From assembly GCF_032598785.1 (NCBI RefSeq), contig NZ_CP102984.1: DNA of 64,000 nucleotides; one strand, written 5' to 3'. The DNA comes from Terrisporobacter petrolearius (GTDB lineage: Bacteria > Bacillota > Clostridia > Peptostreptococcales > Peptostreptococcaceae). Position numbers and translations under genes: made by a program. Below, in pieces: positions 36,399 through 44,114 of the stretch (its first letter is position 1; every line of letters begins with the position of its first letter). Below the pieces are notes generated by a model. The model saw only the letters and a list, made by a program, of their open reading frames with translations. It was not told the DNA's origin and searched no databases.

Positions 36399-36484
36399 GC
36401 CGGATTGGTGGAATGGCAGACGCGACGGACTCAAAATCCGTTGGTAGCAATACCGTGTGGGTTCGAGTCCCACATCCGGCACCA
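36399..36484 (+). tRNA. tRNA-Leu (anticodon CAA)
   Basis: An 86-nt class II tRNA with encoded CCA. The acceptor stem GCCGGAT pairs with ATCCGGC, the anticodon stem-loop ACGGACTCAAAATCCGT gives anticodon CAA (codon UUG), the variable arm is long, and the T arm contains GTTCGAGTCC. The last part (from 36468) is the attachment core of the mobile element, which restores the tRNA 3' end on integration. Confidence 0.96.
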
Positions 36485-36486
36485 AT
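36468..36486 (+). repeat. attL core of the integrated element
   Basis: TCCCACATCCGGCACCAAT, the 3' end of tRNA-Leu, repeated identically at 53355-53373. The element lies between the two copies. Confidence 0.9.
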
Positions 36487-36516
36487 TTTTAATTAAATAC
36501 AATCGAAACCATTGAG

Positions 36517-36548
36517 ACTACTAAGTTTTATCTTTAGTAGTTTTTTTA
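36517..36548 (+). terminator. Terminator supplied by the element to tRNA-Leu
   Basis: Stem ACTACTAAG / CTTTAGTAGT with T run, 33 bp after the tRNA and inside the element; it replaces the chromosomal terminator that integration displaced to 53.4/54.9 kb. Confidence 0.8.
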
Positions 36549-36560
36549 TTTTATAGAAAA

Positions 36561-36582
36561 ATACCGCAGTAATACCGCAGTA
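36561..36582 (+). repeat. Tandem integrase arm-site candidates, left end
   Basis: Two abutting copies of the 11-mer ATACCGCAGTA (36561-36571 and 36572-36582). A third copy lies at the right end (53220-53230) in the same orientation. Position and repetition fit arm-type binding sites of the tyrosine integrase. Confidence 0.65.
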
Positions 36583-36640
36583 AAATAGATTTTTATTTTT
36601 GTGCACTTAAAACCACTTAAAAATGAAAGGAATTTTATAT

Positions 36641-36847
36641 ATGATTTCTTATAATCCATTATGGAAAACTTTAATAGATAAAGATATGAAGAAAATGGAC
36701 CTTGTAAAATTGGTTGGTATAAGTAATGGTACTCTAGCTAAACTAGGTAAGAATGAATCTGTATCATTAAGTATTATAGATAAGATATGTATGAGTTTAG
36801 ATTGTAATATATCTGATATAGTTGAAATAAAAAAGAACTCTGAATAA
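36641..36847 (+). CDS. Small XRE-family regulator
   Basis: A 68-residue Cro/CI-type helix-turn-helix protein (YNPLWKTLIDKDMKKMDLVK, then VGISNGTLAKLGKNESVSLS, then IDKICMSLDCNISDIVEI), the YozG-like type common on firmicute mobile elements. I chose the ATG at 36641 with AAAGGA upstream. It is the first gene inside attL, transcribed away from the tRNA, with its own terminator; it could control the left-end cargo or read-through from the tRNA promoter. Confidence 0.8.
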   Translation: MISYNPLWKTLIDKDMKKMDLVKLVGISNGTLAKLGKNESVSLSIIDKICMSLDCNISDIVEIKKNSE

Positions 36848-36866
36848 TTAAGAGTTCTTTTTTATC
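36832..36866 (+). terminator. Terminator of the small XRE gene
   Basis: Stem AAAGAACTC / GAGTTCTTT followed by T run, overlapping the stop codon. Confidence 0.8.
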
Positions 36867-36870
36867 ATGC

Positions 36871-37677
36871 TTATTGTATGCTATAGCAATATTTACTTAT
36901 TTCTTCAATATCTTTATGAACTTCATTTATAGATCTATTTGATATTATTATTCCTAACTCTTTTTCTAACTTTCTCACAACATCTTTAGATAGTTCATCT
37001 ATATCTATTTTTTCTACTATTCTTTCTTGAATAACTATTCTTTCATTACTCCATTTATCATAATCTTTCAATCCGTACTCAATAATTTTATAAACATTTT
37101 TATCATCATCCCAATATATCTTAAACAACATATCAATATTTTTTAATGAATATCTTAATCTTATAGCCATGCCACCTCTTATATGAGTTATAAGCAAACT
37201 TTCTTCAAACTGGCTACTAATAGGATTTGGTTCTCCATCTGAATATTTATTTATATCTAATTCTACTTGAGTTTGACCTATATCTGAACCTCCAGACCAA
37301 CTCATATGATAAACATCAGTTGTTATTATCTGTTCAACGTCTTTATTGCATTCAAATTTTAAAATTATCAATGCTAAATGTTTTTTATCTCTATATTGTA
37401 TGATATCGACATCAATTAAATTATCAAAATCATCATTAATTTGTACTAAAAAATCAGGTATGATAGAATAATTCACATCCTTAATCACTTCAATTTGCAT
37501 AATCTTTTCATTATTAACATTTGTCTTCCCGTTAAAACACAATATTATTTCATATGTATCGCTTAAAATTCCATGTGGTCTTATATAAAAATCAGTAAAA
37601 TTACTATATCTTTTAGCTGTTTCATTAATGAAATCTTTTATATTATTACTCTTTTGTACTACTAATTTTACTTGCAC
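36871..37677 (-). CDS. Unknown cargo protein
   Basis: A 268-residue soluble protein I do not recognise. It is acidic, with a beta-rich middle (YEIILCFNGKTNVNNE, YHMSWSGGSDIGQTQVEL, THIRGGMAIRLRYSL) and a short helical C-terminus (DIDELSKDVVRKLEKELG). No membrane segment or signal is visible. I take GTG at 37677 because GGAG is correctly spaced; a TTG 15 nt upstream is also open. Its position next to attL, outside the replication block, is where such elements keep accessory genes, so a host-benefit role such as defence is possible but unsupported. Confidence 0.6.
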   Translation of the reverse strand: MQVKLVVQKSNNIKDFINETAKRYSNFTDFYIRPHGILSDTYEIILCFNGKTNVNNEKIMQIEVIKDVNYSIIPDFLVQINDDFDNLIDVDIIQYRDKKHLALIILKFECNKDVEQIITTDVYHMSWSGGSDIGQTQVELDINKYSDGEPNPISSQFEESLLITHIRGGMAIRLRYSLKNIDMLFKIYWDDDKNVYKIIEYGLKDYDKWSNERIVIQERIVEKIDIDELSKDVVRKLEKELGIIISNRSINEVHKDIEEISKYCYSIQ

Positions 37678-37818
37678 ATCAATCATCTCCAATCATTATC
37701 ATTTTAATTATATTAAGATATAATAATATCATATATACTTAATAATCAATAATTAATCTTAATTTTATGTATAGAACTCACTATTTAAATTAAAACTCAA
37801 TAGTAAGAGGTGATTATT

Positions 37819-38274
37819 ATGTATGGATTAACTATTAAATATAAAGGTCCTGGATGTTATAGATTTATAGATACTACTGACAACACCATTTATATAGGTT
37901 CTGCTAAAAAGATACATACTAGATTGAATCAACATTTTTCTAATAAAGGCTCTAATGTAGGAAAAGATGCTTATAGCAAAACTGCTAAAGTTGAAATATG
38001 CAAGTGTGATGATTATGCTACTGCTCTTGCCCTTGAACAATACTTAATAAATAAATATAAGCCTAAATATAATAAGAAAGATAAGGACCACAATATTAAT
38101 TCTAAAGCTGTAATCAATGAAGAATATTACGATAAATTAGAGAATTGGCAGCTATATTATGAATTACAAAAGCTTGATAAAGAAACAATAAATTTAACTA
38201 ATAAACAAGATAGACTTGTAATGGCTGTAACTTATGCGGTATTTATTATTGCCATTCTTATGTTTATATTTTAG
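37819..38274 (+). CDS. GIY-YIG domain protein with C-terminal membrane anchor
   Basis: A 151-residue protein. Residues 8-95 match a GIY-YIG nuclease fold: GCYRFIDTTDNTIYIGSAKK (the two beta strands), an arginine in IHTRLNQHF and ALALEQYLINKYKPKYNK with the metal-binding glutamate. After a helical linker comes a membrane segment (LVMAVTYAVFIIAILMFIF) ending at the stop, so the nuclease would face the cytoplasm as a tail-anchored protein. ATG at 37819 follows AGAGGTG. Such an anchored GIY-YIG protein is unusual; its target is unknown. Confidence 0.75.
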   Translation: MYGLTIKYKGPGCYRFIDTTDNTIYIGSAKKIHTRLNQHFSNKGSNVGKDAYSKTAKVEICKCDDYATALALEQYLINKYKPKYNKKDKDHNINSKAVINEEYYDKLENWQLYYELQKLDKETINLTNKQDRLVMAVTYAVFIIAILMFIF

Positions 38275-38390
38275 TTTTCCCTTTTAAAAGGGTTTTCGGA
38301 TGTATGTAAAGTATACAACCGAAATTTTCACACTATCAAGTGAAGTCATTTACCAGCGAAAATTTTCGCTCGTTAGCTAAAAATATATAA

Positions 38391-38416
38391 AAGGCTAGAA
38401 ATTAATCTAGCCTTAA
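38391..38416 (-). terminator. Terminator of the FtsK/winged-helix unit
   Basis: Stem AAGGCTAGA / TCTAGCCTT with U run on the minus strand, overlapping the stop at 38402. Two further palindromes lie in the adjacent gap: CCCTTTTAAAAGGG at about 38280 and AGCGAAAATTTTCGCT at about 38356. Confidence 0.75.
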
Positions 38417-38959
38417 ATTACTTAAATCTATTTTACAAGTTTTAATTTCTAGCGCTACATGATCTGTATTCGTTTTTCTATCAGTAATACACAAAATCCT
38501 TGGCATAACCGGGAAAAACTCCTTCCACTTTCTACTATAATACAATGTTTCATATTTATCTATATCTAGCTTCTTTGTTCTTTCAACTTCTACGAAATAA
38601 ATCTTATTAACTCCATCAATACTTATTGCTATAAATCCATCAGCTATAACACTTCCACATATAAACGGAGTTCTATACTTTAGTATCTTAATATTATTTA
38701 GCTGCAGTACTCCTAATAATTGACTAAATACAATTTTATGCTTCCAATTAGCCGGCTTTCTTCCAATATAGTAAATATTAGATGATAATATATTCTCTCT
38801 AAAGCACTTTATCTTATTATGGTCCTTAAGTATTTTTAATCTTTGATTACATCTTCTAATACTCCCATTGAAAAATAGTATAGATAATGTTTTAGTATCA
38901 GATACATTAACTTCTTTTAAGAATTCTAAGATTTTCATATCTCTTTCGGTAATTTTCAT
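38402..38959 (-). CDS. Winged-helix, replication-relaxation-like protein
   Basis: A 185-residue protein: N-terminal winged helix (ERDMKILEFLKEVNVSDTKT, RRCNQRLKILKDHNKIKC) and a C-terminal domain with IYFVEVERTKKLDIDKYETL, as in replication-relaxation (PF13814-like) proteins of integrative elements, where an E-x-E/D pattern recalls a PD-(D/E)XK fold. It follows the FtsK-like gene by 8 nt; such pairs are typical of element processing or transfer modules. Enzymatic activity is not shown. Confidence 0.7.
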   Translation of the reverse strand: MKITERDMKILEFLKEVNVSDTKTLSILFFNGSIRRCNQRLKILKDHNKIKCFRENILSSNIYYIGRKPANWKHKIVFSQLLGVLQLNNIKILKYRTPFICGSVIADGFIAISIDGVNKIYFVEVERTKKLDIDKYETLYYSRKWKEFFPVMPRILCITDRKTNTDHVALEIKTCKIDLSNLRLD

Positions 38960-38967
38960 AAAACCAC

Positions 38968-40161
38968 CTATAAGTTATCTAAAAAATCCAAATTAGTAAT
39001 ATTTTGAACCTTCTTATCTTCAATAGAAATAATTTTATTTTCTTTGTCTTGTAACTTATCCTTATCTTTAATTGAAGTCTCTAAAGCACTTTTATTTGTA
39101 TTAGAAGACAGCCCTTCATTTTTAGGCTGTTTTTTAGAAATTATATATGGTTTTATAATACTTTTTACTTGTTTATCTGAAATATAATAAGATTGGCACT
39201 CTTGAATATTAGCATTAACTTTTACATAACATCTTCCTTTTACATCAATCTTTTCTGCTCCTGATCTACCCAGCAATAATTTACTATTAGCCTCATCACT
39301 CATTTGAAATACAATTCTATTAGATAAATTATTTCTTAAAACCAAATCTATCACAGTATTATCGAATCTTTGACCAGTTACAATTAAATATTGTCCAGAT
39401 GCTCTAGCTAAACTTGAAAATCTTTTAAGAAGTGTCATTGCTACTTTCTTTTTATCTTGTGTAAATTCAACAAACTCCTCTATTACTATAATTTGTTTTT
39501 TAAGCTGCTTTTCTTTAGGTACTAATTTATTGTAATCCCAAATATTAGTTACTTCTAATTCATCAAATAATCTGTATCTACGTTTACATTCTTCCATAAG
39601 GTCAGACAATAACTCCTTGGCTTCTTCTATTTCCGTCACATAAACTTTCACATAATTAGTACATCTTTTAAAAAGGCTTAGTTCTACAATCTTAAAATCT
39701 ATGAAGTAAAAGTTAATTTCACTGCTAGGGTAGTTATTCATCAATGTAGTTATCATTCCTTTAGTACATACACTTTTTCCTGCTCCTGTAACCCCAGTAA
39801 CAACTGTATGAGGATTAGATTTTAAATCTAGCACTATTTTTCTATTTTTAAAAGTATCTCCTATAGGAATAAAAATACCCTCTTTTAAATTTCTCTTTGG
39901 TAACTCATATTTAATCATATCTGGTAAAGTTGGAAATACCTCTGACACATCAGTTATGGTGTTTCTAATTTGAAATACCCTATCATACCAATTAGAATAT
40001 TTACCCCAAGCTAAATCAAATATATCTTGTAATAAATTGCTTTCAGTATCTATTTTTTTCATAAACACTCCCCCTATAAATATAGGTATTCCATTTCCAA
40101 ACAATATAGCCATTATGCATTTAAAGCTAGTTTTAACAAGCTTTTTAAGCCTTTTGAACAT
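38968..40161 (-). CDS. FtsK/SpoIIIE-type ATPase (TcpA-like)
   Basis: An FtsK-domain ATPase of 397 residues. Walker A is GVTGAGKSVCTK at about residue 135, Walker B IIVIEEFVEF, then a sensor-like ILVTGQRFDN block; it lacks the FtsK gamma domain. The N-terminus has a basic and hydrophobic stretch that could be a membrane anchor. The start is uncertain: ATG at 40161 has a weak site, whereas an ATG at 40062 has a strong GGGGGAG and would remove the anchor. Related proteins are coupling ATPases of conjugative elements. Forms a unit with the winged-helix gene. Confidence 0.82.
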   Translation of the reverse strand: MFKRLKKLVKTSFKCIMAILFGNGIPIFIGGVFMKKIDTESNLLQDIFDLAWGKYSNWYDRVFQIRNTITDVSEVFPTLPDMIKYELPKRNLKEGIFIPIGDTFKNRKIVLDLKSNPHTVVTGVTGAGKSVCTKGMITTLMNNYPSSEINFYFIDFKIVELSLFKRCTNYVKVYVTEIEEAKELLSDLMEECKRRYRLFDELEVTNIWDYNKLVPKEKQLKKQIIVIEEFVEFTQDKKKVAMTLLKRFSSLARASGQYLIVTGQRFDNTVIDLVLRNNLSNRIVFQMSDEANSKLLLGRSGAEKIDVKGRCYVKVNANIQECQSYYISDKQVKSIIKPYIISKKQPKNEGLSSNTNKSALETSIKDKDKLQDKENKIISIEDKKVQNITNLDFLDNL

Positions 40162-40178
40162 ATACCTACTGTTGGTAT
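40158..40178. promoter_or_regulatory. Inverted repeat at the ftsK-like start
   Basis: ATATACC / GGTATAT with a 7-nt spacer, ending on the first possible start codon; a candidate operator or RNA hairpin controlling this gene. Confidence 0.4.
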
Positions 40179-40275
40179 ATATCGTAAGAATACCTATTTT
40201 AGTAAATTATATGTTTATATACAGAATATAATTCTTTATATTTAGAAATAAATTCCATAATTTAATATTCATCAT

Positions 40276-40302
40276 AAAAAAAGAACTCTATAAATAGAGT
40301 TC
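40276..40302 (-). terminator. Terminator after the HTH remnant
   Basis: Stem GAACTCTA / TAGAGTTC followed on the minus strand by a U run. Confidence 0.75.
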
Positions 40303-40323
40303 AATTATTCAATATATTACTTT

Positions 40324-40500
40324 TTATCTTTTCATTTCTTCTTCATATTGCTTTATCATGTAGTAAAGCGTACTTTTAGGCCAATTATAAATATTATGTA
40401 TCTTCTTGGCTTTTAAAGAACCATTATGCCTTCATTTCTTGCTTAGATGCAAAATTGCTAACACCTTAATAGAAAATACAACTCTACTGTTTCACTAACC
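40324..40500 (-). pseudogene. Decayed helix-turn-helix gene fragment
   Basis: On the minus strand an open stretch reads SLKAKKIHNIYNWPKSTLYY and ends EEEMKR at 40324, directly before a terminator. Upstream in the same frame is KVLAILHLSKK, interrupted by one stop (TGA at about 40432) and without a start. The pattern (LAxLHLSKK, KAKKIHNIYNWPKST) looks like an HTH DNA-binding protein damaged by a nonsense change. Extent at the 5' side is uncertain. Confidence 0.4.
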
Positions 40501-41229
40501 ACCATTTGGTTGTTACTTTGTAAGTAGGTAGCAAAATGCGAGGTACTTACAAAAGTATTGAATAAATCTGAAAATCCAAAATTGGATTCTCGAAAAGTGG
40601 AGCACTTGTATCGTTCGAGTGATTACTCTAAAAACGGAAAAATCCACTTTCAAAACAACGGTGATTAATACTAACCACAACATTGTGGCAACCTCTTATA
40701 TAGATTCTAAATCTGATAACCCCATATTGGATTTTCACAATTTGAGGAACTTCTCAACTTTGAGCTATGAGACTTCCTTTTTAGGGGCTTACAAATCTTA
40801 CTATGCTTATTTGAAATGTTTTTTTAGAGAATCAGAAAGTGCCCAAAACTTATTTTTTAGTGTGTTGGATATGTTAAGATAATTCTTTTTATGTATTTAG
40901 GGCGTACGAAATTCGTACTCTGCCTTATGTCCTTTTTAGGGACTGTAAACACTGTAGGTATTTTTTATTTTAGATTACTCCCATTATGTAATTTTAATGT
41001 TAGGTTTTGTAAGGTAGTAGCTCACACTTTTCTCCATTAACCTTCCCCTAATCTTCCCCCTCGTGTTTCACGACCCCCTTAAAAGGTCGTTGAATTCACT
41101 CAGCTCAAAATTGGATTCAGCGAGATTACTTTCCTTTTAACCAACTTAATTTTGATGTGGTTAAAACTTCCTATAGGTGCATGTTTTTATACCTTCGTAC
41201 TAAAATATATATTCTCTAGTTCTTGAGAA

Positions 41230-41379
41230 TTAAATACTTTTTTCTCTTTCAATAACAACCATAGGCTCATTTAATATGCTTAATGGTCTATAAGCCTTAT
41301 TGAATTCAATTTCTTTTATTGTATTTATGGGAAAGTATTCCATGTCCTCATAACTTTGAGTGTAAATTGCAATATATAT
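41230..41379 (-). pseudogene. 3' part of the zinc-ribbon gene split by IS21
   Basis: Fifty codons open from the IS edge to TAA at 41230, encoding YIAIYTQSYEDMEYFPINTI and ending VVIEREKSI. Joining this to the gene at 43482-44114 across one copy of the TATAT target repeat gives one continuous frame (NDTI then YIAIYTQ), so this is the cut-off C-terminus of that gene. Confidence 0.75.
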
Positions 41380-41422
41380 TTGTATAAAAAGAGGAAAATA
41401 ATTATGTACAAAAAATATACTT

Positions 41423-42190
41423 TTAAGAATTACCTGAAGAAGAACTATCTAAATAATTAAGTTTAGACTTTAACCTATATGATGGACCTTTTATAGAAAT
41501 AATATGAGAATGATGAAGCAACCTATCTAAAATAGCATTAGCTATAGCTGGAGATCCAAAGATTTCACTCCATTTTGAAAAATTAGAATTAGTAGTTATT
41601 ATAGTACAATGTTTTTCATATCTTCTTGAAATTAGCTGAAAAAACAGATTGGCAGCATCAGTATCTATTGGCAAATATCCAATTTCATCAATAATTAAAA
41701 CTTTGTATTTTGAAAAATGTTTAAGCCTAGCGTCTAATCTATTCTCAGCTAACGCCCTTTTAAGCTGTTGAATCAATTCTTGAAAAGGTATAAAATATGT
41801 AGAGTATCTATTTGTGGCACTTTTGATTCCAATGGAGGTAGCAAGATGTGTCTTGCCAACTCCGGATGTTCCTACAAATAATATATTTTCATTATTCTCT
41901 ATGAATCTAAGCGTAGCTAAATCTAAAATTTCTTGTTTATTTACTGCTGGTTGAAATGTGAAATCAAAGTCTTCTAGAGTTTTAATAAATGGAAAGTTTG
42001 CAACTTTTACACAAGCTGTTTTAGCTCTTTCTTGTTTGGAGTTTATTTCTAGATTGCTTAATTCATAAAGTGCATCTACTAAACTTTTTTCATGACTATT
42101 AATCATTTCAATATACTTATCTAAATTAAGTTTTATATTATTTAGTGACAATTCTTCAAGATTATTAAGTAGTTTTACATAATTGCTCAT
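41423..42190 (-). CDS. istB: IS21-family helper ATPase IstB
   Basis: A 255-residue DnaC-like AAA+ ATPase: NILFVGTSGVGKTHLATS (Walker A), KVLIIDEIGYLPID (Walker B), TIITTNSNFSKWSEIFG (sensor 1). It assembles on DNA to stimulate transposition by IstA. The ATG at 42190 follows GGAGGAG and overlaps the end of istA by 26 nt, as usual in this family. Confidence 0.93.
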   Translation of the reverse strand: MSNYVKLLNNLEELSLNNIKLNLDKYIEMINSHEKSLVDALYELSNLEINSKQERAKTACVKVANFPFIKTLEDFDFTFQPAVNKQEILDLATLRFIENNENILFVGTSGVGKTHLATSIGIKSATNRYSTYFIPFQELIQQLKRALAENRLDARLKHFSKYKVLIIDEIGYLPIDTDAANLFFQLISRRYEKHCTIITTNSNFSKWSEIFGSPAIANAILDRLLHHSHIISIKGPSYRLKSKLNYLDSSSSGNS

Positions 42191-43406
42191 ATTCTCCTCC
42201 ATTAACATTAAGTAAATAATCTAGTTGGTTTAAATTATCCCTTGCAATATCATCAATGTCGTTAGAATTTTTTATATACGGAGATATTAATTCTTTATAA
42301 TGCTCTTCATTATAATTCATTTTTTTATTTGTTATGTCATGAATAGCTATTAAATCTGTGCTAAAATATATATGTAACTTGTTATCAATAACTTTCAAAG
42401 TTACAGTTTTATTTATATATTTGCTAGGGACGGAATACTTGCTATTCTTGTAATTTATCAGAGAATCTTTATGAACGTTGGCGGTCAACCTTTGGTTTAT
42501 ATATGATTCAATTATTGAATTACTAGGTAAAGGCTGTAAGTATTCCTTTTCTTTTTGAAATAAAAGTATAGGCGGTAGCCCTGTTGTCTGGTTTGCTGAT
42601 TGATTTACTTTTTTATTTATATTTTTTAATATTTGAATTAAATCTTCTTCAGTTTCAAATTCATAATTATATGCAAGTAACCATTCAATAAACTTATTTG
42701 CTGACTCTACTTTTCCCTTCGTATAAGAATGGCGGGGCTTACAAAGGCTAATATTAAAACCAAAGTCTGAAGCGAATGCTTTCATTTTATTATTAATTTT
42801 TCTTTTATTACCCGTAATATCAACAACTGTACTCATATTATCAAATAAAATTTCTGAAGGGATACCTCCGGTAGCTTTAAATGATGATATTAGGCACTCA
42901 AATACATCTTGCTGAGTTTTTGTATTTCTATATTCAAAATGGCAGTATCTAGAATTTCCAAGTTTATAGTTAAATACATTTATTATAAATTCTTCATTAT
43001 TTTTTGATACTAATTTTAAATCTTCTTTCCAATCTACTTGCGCTTGTTTTCCAGGTGGAGTTTCAAATCTAGGATGTCCTTTTATTTTTTTAGTTGGTTT
43101 TAAATTTTTTGATTTGATATATTTGATAAAATTTGAATAAGATCCAATGTCATAATTCTTGTCTAAAAAATATTCGTATACAGCCTTTGCTGTAATTCCT
43201 TTTATTGAAAGTTTTAATTTGATTTCTTCTAAGTATTGATCTAATTTGCTAGATTTATTTCTAGTTTGTGGTTTACCTTCATATCCATCATAGTATTTTT
43301 TCACTGTTCTTCTATCAATTCCATGCTCTCTGGCTAATTCAGAGTAATTTGGTTTAAAATTCATTGATTTAATTATATTAATTTGTCCTATTAAATTTAA
43401 AATCAT
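42165..43406 (-). CDS. istA: IS21-family transposase IstA
   Basis: A 413-residue transposase: N-terminal HTH (NYSELAREHGIDRRTVKKYY), DDE core with QAQVDWKEDL, EILFDNMSTVV and YTKGKVESANKFIEWLL (glutamate), and a C-terminal beta-barrel (NYKNSKYSVPSKYINKTVTL). All catalytic residues are present and the frame is intact, so the element may be active. ATG at 43406 follows GGGAGGG, which is buried in a hairpin. Confidence 0.93.
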   Translation of the reverse strand: MILNLIGQINIIKSMNFKPNYSELAREHGIDRRTVKKYYDGYEGKPQTRNKSSKLDQYLEEIKLKLSIKGITAKAVYEYFLDKNYDIGSYSNFIKYIKSKNLKPTKKIKGHPRFETPPGKQAQVDWKEDLKLVSKNNEEFIINVFNYKLGNSRYCHFEYRNTKTQQDVFECLISSFKATGGIPSEILFDNMSTVVDITGNKRKINNKMKAFASDFGFNISLCKPRHSYTKGKVESANKFIEWLLAYNYEFETEEDLIQILKNINKKVNQSANQTTGLPPILLFQKEKEYLQPLPSNSIIESYINQRLTANVHKDSLINYKNSKYSVPSKYINKTVTLKVIDNKLHIYFSTDLIAIHDITNKKMNYNEEHYKELISPYIKNSNDIDDIARDNLNQLDYLLNVNGGEYEQLCKTT

Positions 43407-43433
43407 GGCTATCCCTCCCGGGATAAGGATAGC
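43407..43433 (-). promoter_or_regulatory. Hairpin sequestering the istA ribosome site
   Basis: On the mRNA, GCTATCC and TATCCC pair with GGGATAGC, covering the GGGAGGG Shine-Dalgarno directly before the istA ATG. Confidence 0.65.
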
Positions 43434-43481
43434 AGAAATTTGTATAATTTTGTACATTTTTATATTCCATTTTATGTACAT

Positions 43482-44114
43482 CTATATAGTATCATTTACA
43501 CTTTGAGTAGCTATATTTTCTAATAATTCATTAATATATTTTGTTGAATACTTAGTTTTAAATATAATTACATTCATTCTCCACTGCTCCAATATAATAA
43601 GCTGCCTAATTACAGTTTCATACTTATCACGTCTCATATATTTAGGTTTTTTCCAAATATACTTTAATGGCTCAAATGGAAATTCCAAGTCTTTAGGATC
43701 TATACCAATACTTTTGGCCAACTTAAACATTTTATAATAAATTAAATCAGTTCCACCTTCATCATACATATTAGTTCTATATTTATATACATTTTCGTTT
43801 ATGCAACTTCTACATCTAAGTTCATCAGCTTTATTTGAATAATATAATTTCGCTCTAACTTCGCCGCAATAAGGACATATAAAGAAGCTCTTATATCCAA
43901 AACCAGTCTTTTGTTTGCATAAATCTATATATTTTCCAGTAAATTCAACTTTATTGCTACCTATTTTATATCTATAAATATTTATTTTATTATCTAATCT
44001 TTTAAATATGTAAGTTCTATGCTTTCTTAATACTGGATTAATTATTGTGGTTTTATAAAACATGTTTATTTCTTTAAAGCTTCTTATATCTAAAGCAACC
44101 AAAATTATTCTCAC
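43482..44114 (-). pseudogene. Zinc-ribbon protein gene, 5' part, interrupted by IS21
   Basis: Encodes up to 210 residues and stops at a TAG 2 nt from the IS edge. A CPYCG ... CRSC zinc ribbon lies at about residues 79-104 (FICPYCGEVRAKLYYSN, ELRCRSCINE), followed by a helical basic region. The last residues (SVNDTI) join in frame to the segment at 41230-41379, giving a complete protein of about 260 residues before insertion. The exact start is unclear (GTG at 44114 sits in the ribosome site; TTG at 44102 or a later ATG fits better). Function unknown; its place between the origin-like region and the ftsK-like gene suggests DNA processing. Confidence 0.65.

Larger units (their letters stand above)
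40162..41229. other. Non-coding region rich in short palindromes
   Basis: About 1 kb without a convincing gene. Seen: a terminator at 40276-40302, a decayed HTH gene at about 40324-40500, the palindromes AATCCAA/TTGGATT (about 40573), CCACAACATTGTGG (about 40678, also at 44.45 kb) and GTACGAAATTCGTAC (about 40905). An 87-codon open frame at 40619 has no ribosome site and is not accepted as a gene. The region could include a nick or origin site. Confidence 0.5.
41380..43482 (-). mobile_element. IS21-family insertion sequence
   Basis: About 2.1 kb carrying istA and istB. The ends are related inverted repeats: reading inward, the left is TGTATAAAAAGAGGAAAATA and the right TGTACATAAAATGGAATATA, both followed by a second TGTACAAAA copy, as in IS21 multi-repeat termini. 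A TATAT target duplication is seen at 41375-41379 and 43483-43487 (TATATA is also possible because of local repetition). Confidence 0.88.

Noticed and set aside
37819..38274. Group I intron homing endonuclease
   Set aside because: The GIY-YIG gene is free-standing, no intron structure surrounds it, and it has a membrane tail.
40619..40882. Open frame of 87 codons on the plus strand (GTG start)
   Set aside because: No ribosome site, no recognisable domain, and it runs through several palindromes; more likely chance openness in the non-coding region.
41361..43510. Longer IS21 boundaries using the ACTTTGAGT similarity on both sides
   Set aside because: That similarity does not match between IS ends and target repeats; the TATAT duplication with TGTA-type ends also restores the interrupted frame and is the better boundary.
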